From Pythium myriotylum (taxonomy: Eukaryota; Oomycota; Peronosporomycetes; Pythiales; Pythiaceae), in NCBI GenBank assembly GCA_023091665.1, contig JALJCQ010000011.1, positions 310,001 to 374,000 of the forward strand: a stretch of 64,000 bases of DNA. Reading direction: 5' to 3'. Below are positions 63,501 to 64,000 of the stretch, piece after piece (position 1 is the first letter of the stretch; every line of letters starts with the position of its first letter). A program made the translations under genes and the position numbers. The notes beneath the pieces are model-generated. The model was not told the origin of the DNA, did no database searches, and was given only the letters and a program-made list of their open reading frames with translations.

Positions 63501-63989
63501 TGCAAGGTAGGTGGTGTTGAGCGAAGACGTGGGTTTGATGTGCGAGAAGTATTGGCCATTGCCAGCCTGTGAGCACTCCTCCATCACATTTCCGTCCTTG
63601 TCCACTAGCCTTAGACACTCTGCTCCATCCGACGAGGTCGCCGTGTGGATGTGGAGGCCATTCTTCCGCAGATCATGGAAGCTGAGCAAGTTACGAGGGG
63701 ATGCTGGCGCGTACACAGCCCTTTGGACGTCAATCACAGTGCCGTTCGGCAAAGCAATGCGGGCGTGTCCAGCTGCCTTCGCGATCGGACTCGATCCACC
63801 CACAGTCGTGACGCTACTTGGTGCCAGAGAGGGATCAAGACTGACAAAGAACCGTTTTTCGTTGAGTATAACATGCGTCGTGGCGGAGTCGATGAGACAC
63901 AAGGCCCCATCTCCCCCTTCAGCGACTACGCTAACGAAACTCTCAACACAGTGCGATTCGCTTTCACTGTCATCGGAGAAGTCGGACAT
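60504..63989 (-). CDS. pol: Ty1/copia element 2 pol, intact, running off the right edge
   Basis: An uninterrupted minus-strand frame of at least 1161 codons that stays open to the window edge, so the protein, and probably gag, begins outside. Domains in order: protease-like (LIDSATTHVILNEKRFF, with DSA instead of DSG), GAG-pre-integrase (LLLWHDRMGHPGRGMLKK, CPPCTMGKL), integrase core (FETLVSDMCGPISPPSG, VRVDNASEYVSKSFQEFC, then NTNAENFVKLVQ, which differs from the usual QNG.AER motif), RT (DIETAYLYGVIDVELYMRVP, SLYGLKQAGRIWY, IGIYVDDIVMVGSD) and RNase H (GYADAGYLSDPHKARSQSG, TSTNQSEIIALYEA). The lack of stops suggests a recently active copy of a family distinct from copia 1. Confidence 0.93.
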   Translation of the reverse strand: MSDFSDDSESESHCVESFVSVVAEGGDGALCLIDSATTHVILNEKRFFVSLDPSLAPSSVTTVGGSSPIAKAAGHARIALPNGTVIDVQRAVYAPASPRNLLSFHDLRKNGLHIHTATSSDGAECLRLVDKDGNVMEECSQAGNGQYFSHIKPTSSLNTTYLAEVPSRADKDALLLWHDRMGHPGRGMLKKITKAVRGIPLSALSIPRRLPRVCPPCTMGKLPNKKKNSFSSEKFKPHSHFETLVSDMCGPISPPSGPFSYYMVVKDTSARFSKVQLLTSKNEVMPKLLIAIIQLKAQFPSHPIRNVRVDNASEYVSKSFQEFCASSGITLETSVPYAHNTNAENFVKLVQMVARPLLLRSNLPLSCWGHAVLHAGDLLLYRPSAENVLSPYELAHGFSPSVAHLRIFGCAVYVPIPPHQKSKFGPKRQLGIYVGFQSPSIIRYLSPETGDLFVAHITMCEFDESTFPKLGSTEDDGSRDQFDFDQSRTKESHRDPYTGQGEKDVRRILHLHRIAQNAPDAFAATERVTRSSVNEATNYPAPVAVDPTPATVVAPQNNKRGRPKGAKDLVPRKRRTRAELHGSAVAVEPPAEPHPDVHTGASVDTLAEANLSTFLTLKDQDADPTTIEDCRASPDWPQWKAAIKAELQSLLNRKVFGSVQECPPSHKPIGCRWVFNRKRDQTGKVVRYKARLVAQGFTQRFGIDYSDTYSPVMTMTTLRWLLAFAARNDMKVKQADIETAYLYGVIDVELYMRVPEGLRVEGEESLRLPCVRIHKSLYGLKQAGRIWYLHFSQYLEKCGFQTHECSPCLFVKRSGAEIAIIGIYVDDIVMVGSDAAVEAVMTALKAEFKVRDLGLLSFCLGLQIHQNPKGIMLHQATYIAKLLERFSMREVSRAAKTPMVVRSLKPESDVYGPRRGSEEVLGEKYPYREAIGALLYLANCSRPDIAFAVSVLARYSSEPTKRHWSGVKQLMRYLAKTKDYGLLYRRGELARDVSLLATDDIYGYADAGYLSDPHKARSQSGYVFVSAGAAISWKSTKQTIAATSTNQSEIIALYEACRECVWIRLFVKFIRKGLGITNELPPIAIYEDNNACTAQVQQGYIKSDRTKHIDPKFFFMHELQGKQLEVKRIPSDKNIADLFTKSLGSTKHWDLVRGLGMVELK

Positions 63990-64000
63990 GAACGAGACTC

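Noticed and set aside
1..64000. tRNA, rRNA, CRISPR arrays, bacterial operons or prophage
   Set aside because: No cloverleaf, rRNA-like or spacer-repeat pattern was seen; the bacterial-type families present (SBP, PvcA-like) have eukaryotic promoters, signal peptides and surroundings.

Overview
This is eukaryotic, repeat-rich DNA, most likely from an oomycete (Pythium/Phytophthora-type). That assignment is inference. It rests on short GT-AG introns, TTTAGGG-type telomeric repeats, chromodomain-bearing Ty3/gypsy elements, LINE tails ending in CAT repeats, and start sites resembling the oomycete Inr/FPR core promoter (TCATTCCTCGATTTGA-like) in front of the host genes. No rRNA, tRNA, CRISPR array or bacterial operon was seen.

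The host content is one two-gene unit present at least three times. One gene (called ICS here) encodes a fusion of an isocyanide synthase (DIT1/PvcA family) and a TauD-type Fe(II)/2-oxoglutarate dioxygenase. The other (SBP) encodes a secreted protein of the bacterial Fe3+-type extracellular solute-binding family. In each unit the two genes converge. Unit A is ICS1(+) 4304-6166 and SBP1(-) 7230-8351. Unit B is SBP2(+) 9931-11052 and ICS2(-) 12342-14219. Unit C is SBP3(+), in pieces from 26505 to 47963, and ICS3(-) 48903-50780. A and B form an inverted duplication whose SBP halves (arms 6453-9070 and 9212-11829, 141-bp spacer) are nearly identical, while the ICS halves have diverged. C is a direct copy of B. 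A second palindrome at the left edge (arms 1-1564 and 2738-4301) ends 2 bp before the ICS1 start codon. This predicts a fourth, divergent ICS just outside the window.

The rest is mostly transposons. A Ty3/gypsy element (18715-25863) lies between units B and C. Unit C has been broken by nested insertions. SBP3 carries a 5'-truncated LINE (12-bp target duplication), an unclassified element holding a Tc1/mariner, a second Ty3/gypsy inside the LINE (29895-38539), two inverted copies of a 2.5-kb TIR element (39747-42241 and 44273-47104), and a further TIR element with 9-bp target duplications. Recombination between the two inverted 2.5-kb copies has flipped the DNA between them, so the middle of SBP3 now reads on the minus strand. 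A telomeric-repeat scar lies inside that piece. To the right are the flank of ICS3, split by a degenerate Ty1/copia element (53236-57845), more LINE debris, and an intact minus-strand copia pol running off the right edge.

Together the ICS/SBP pair looks like a small-molecule module: an intracellular enzyme makes an isonitrile, possibly a metal ligand, and a secreted binding protein may handle that product or its metal complex. The pairing and repeated co-duplication are read from the sequence; the metallophore role is inference.
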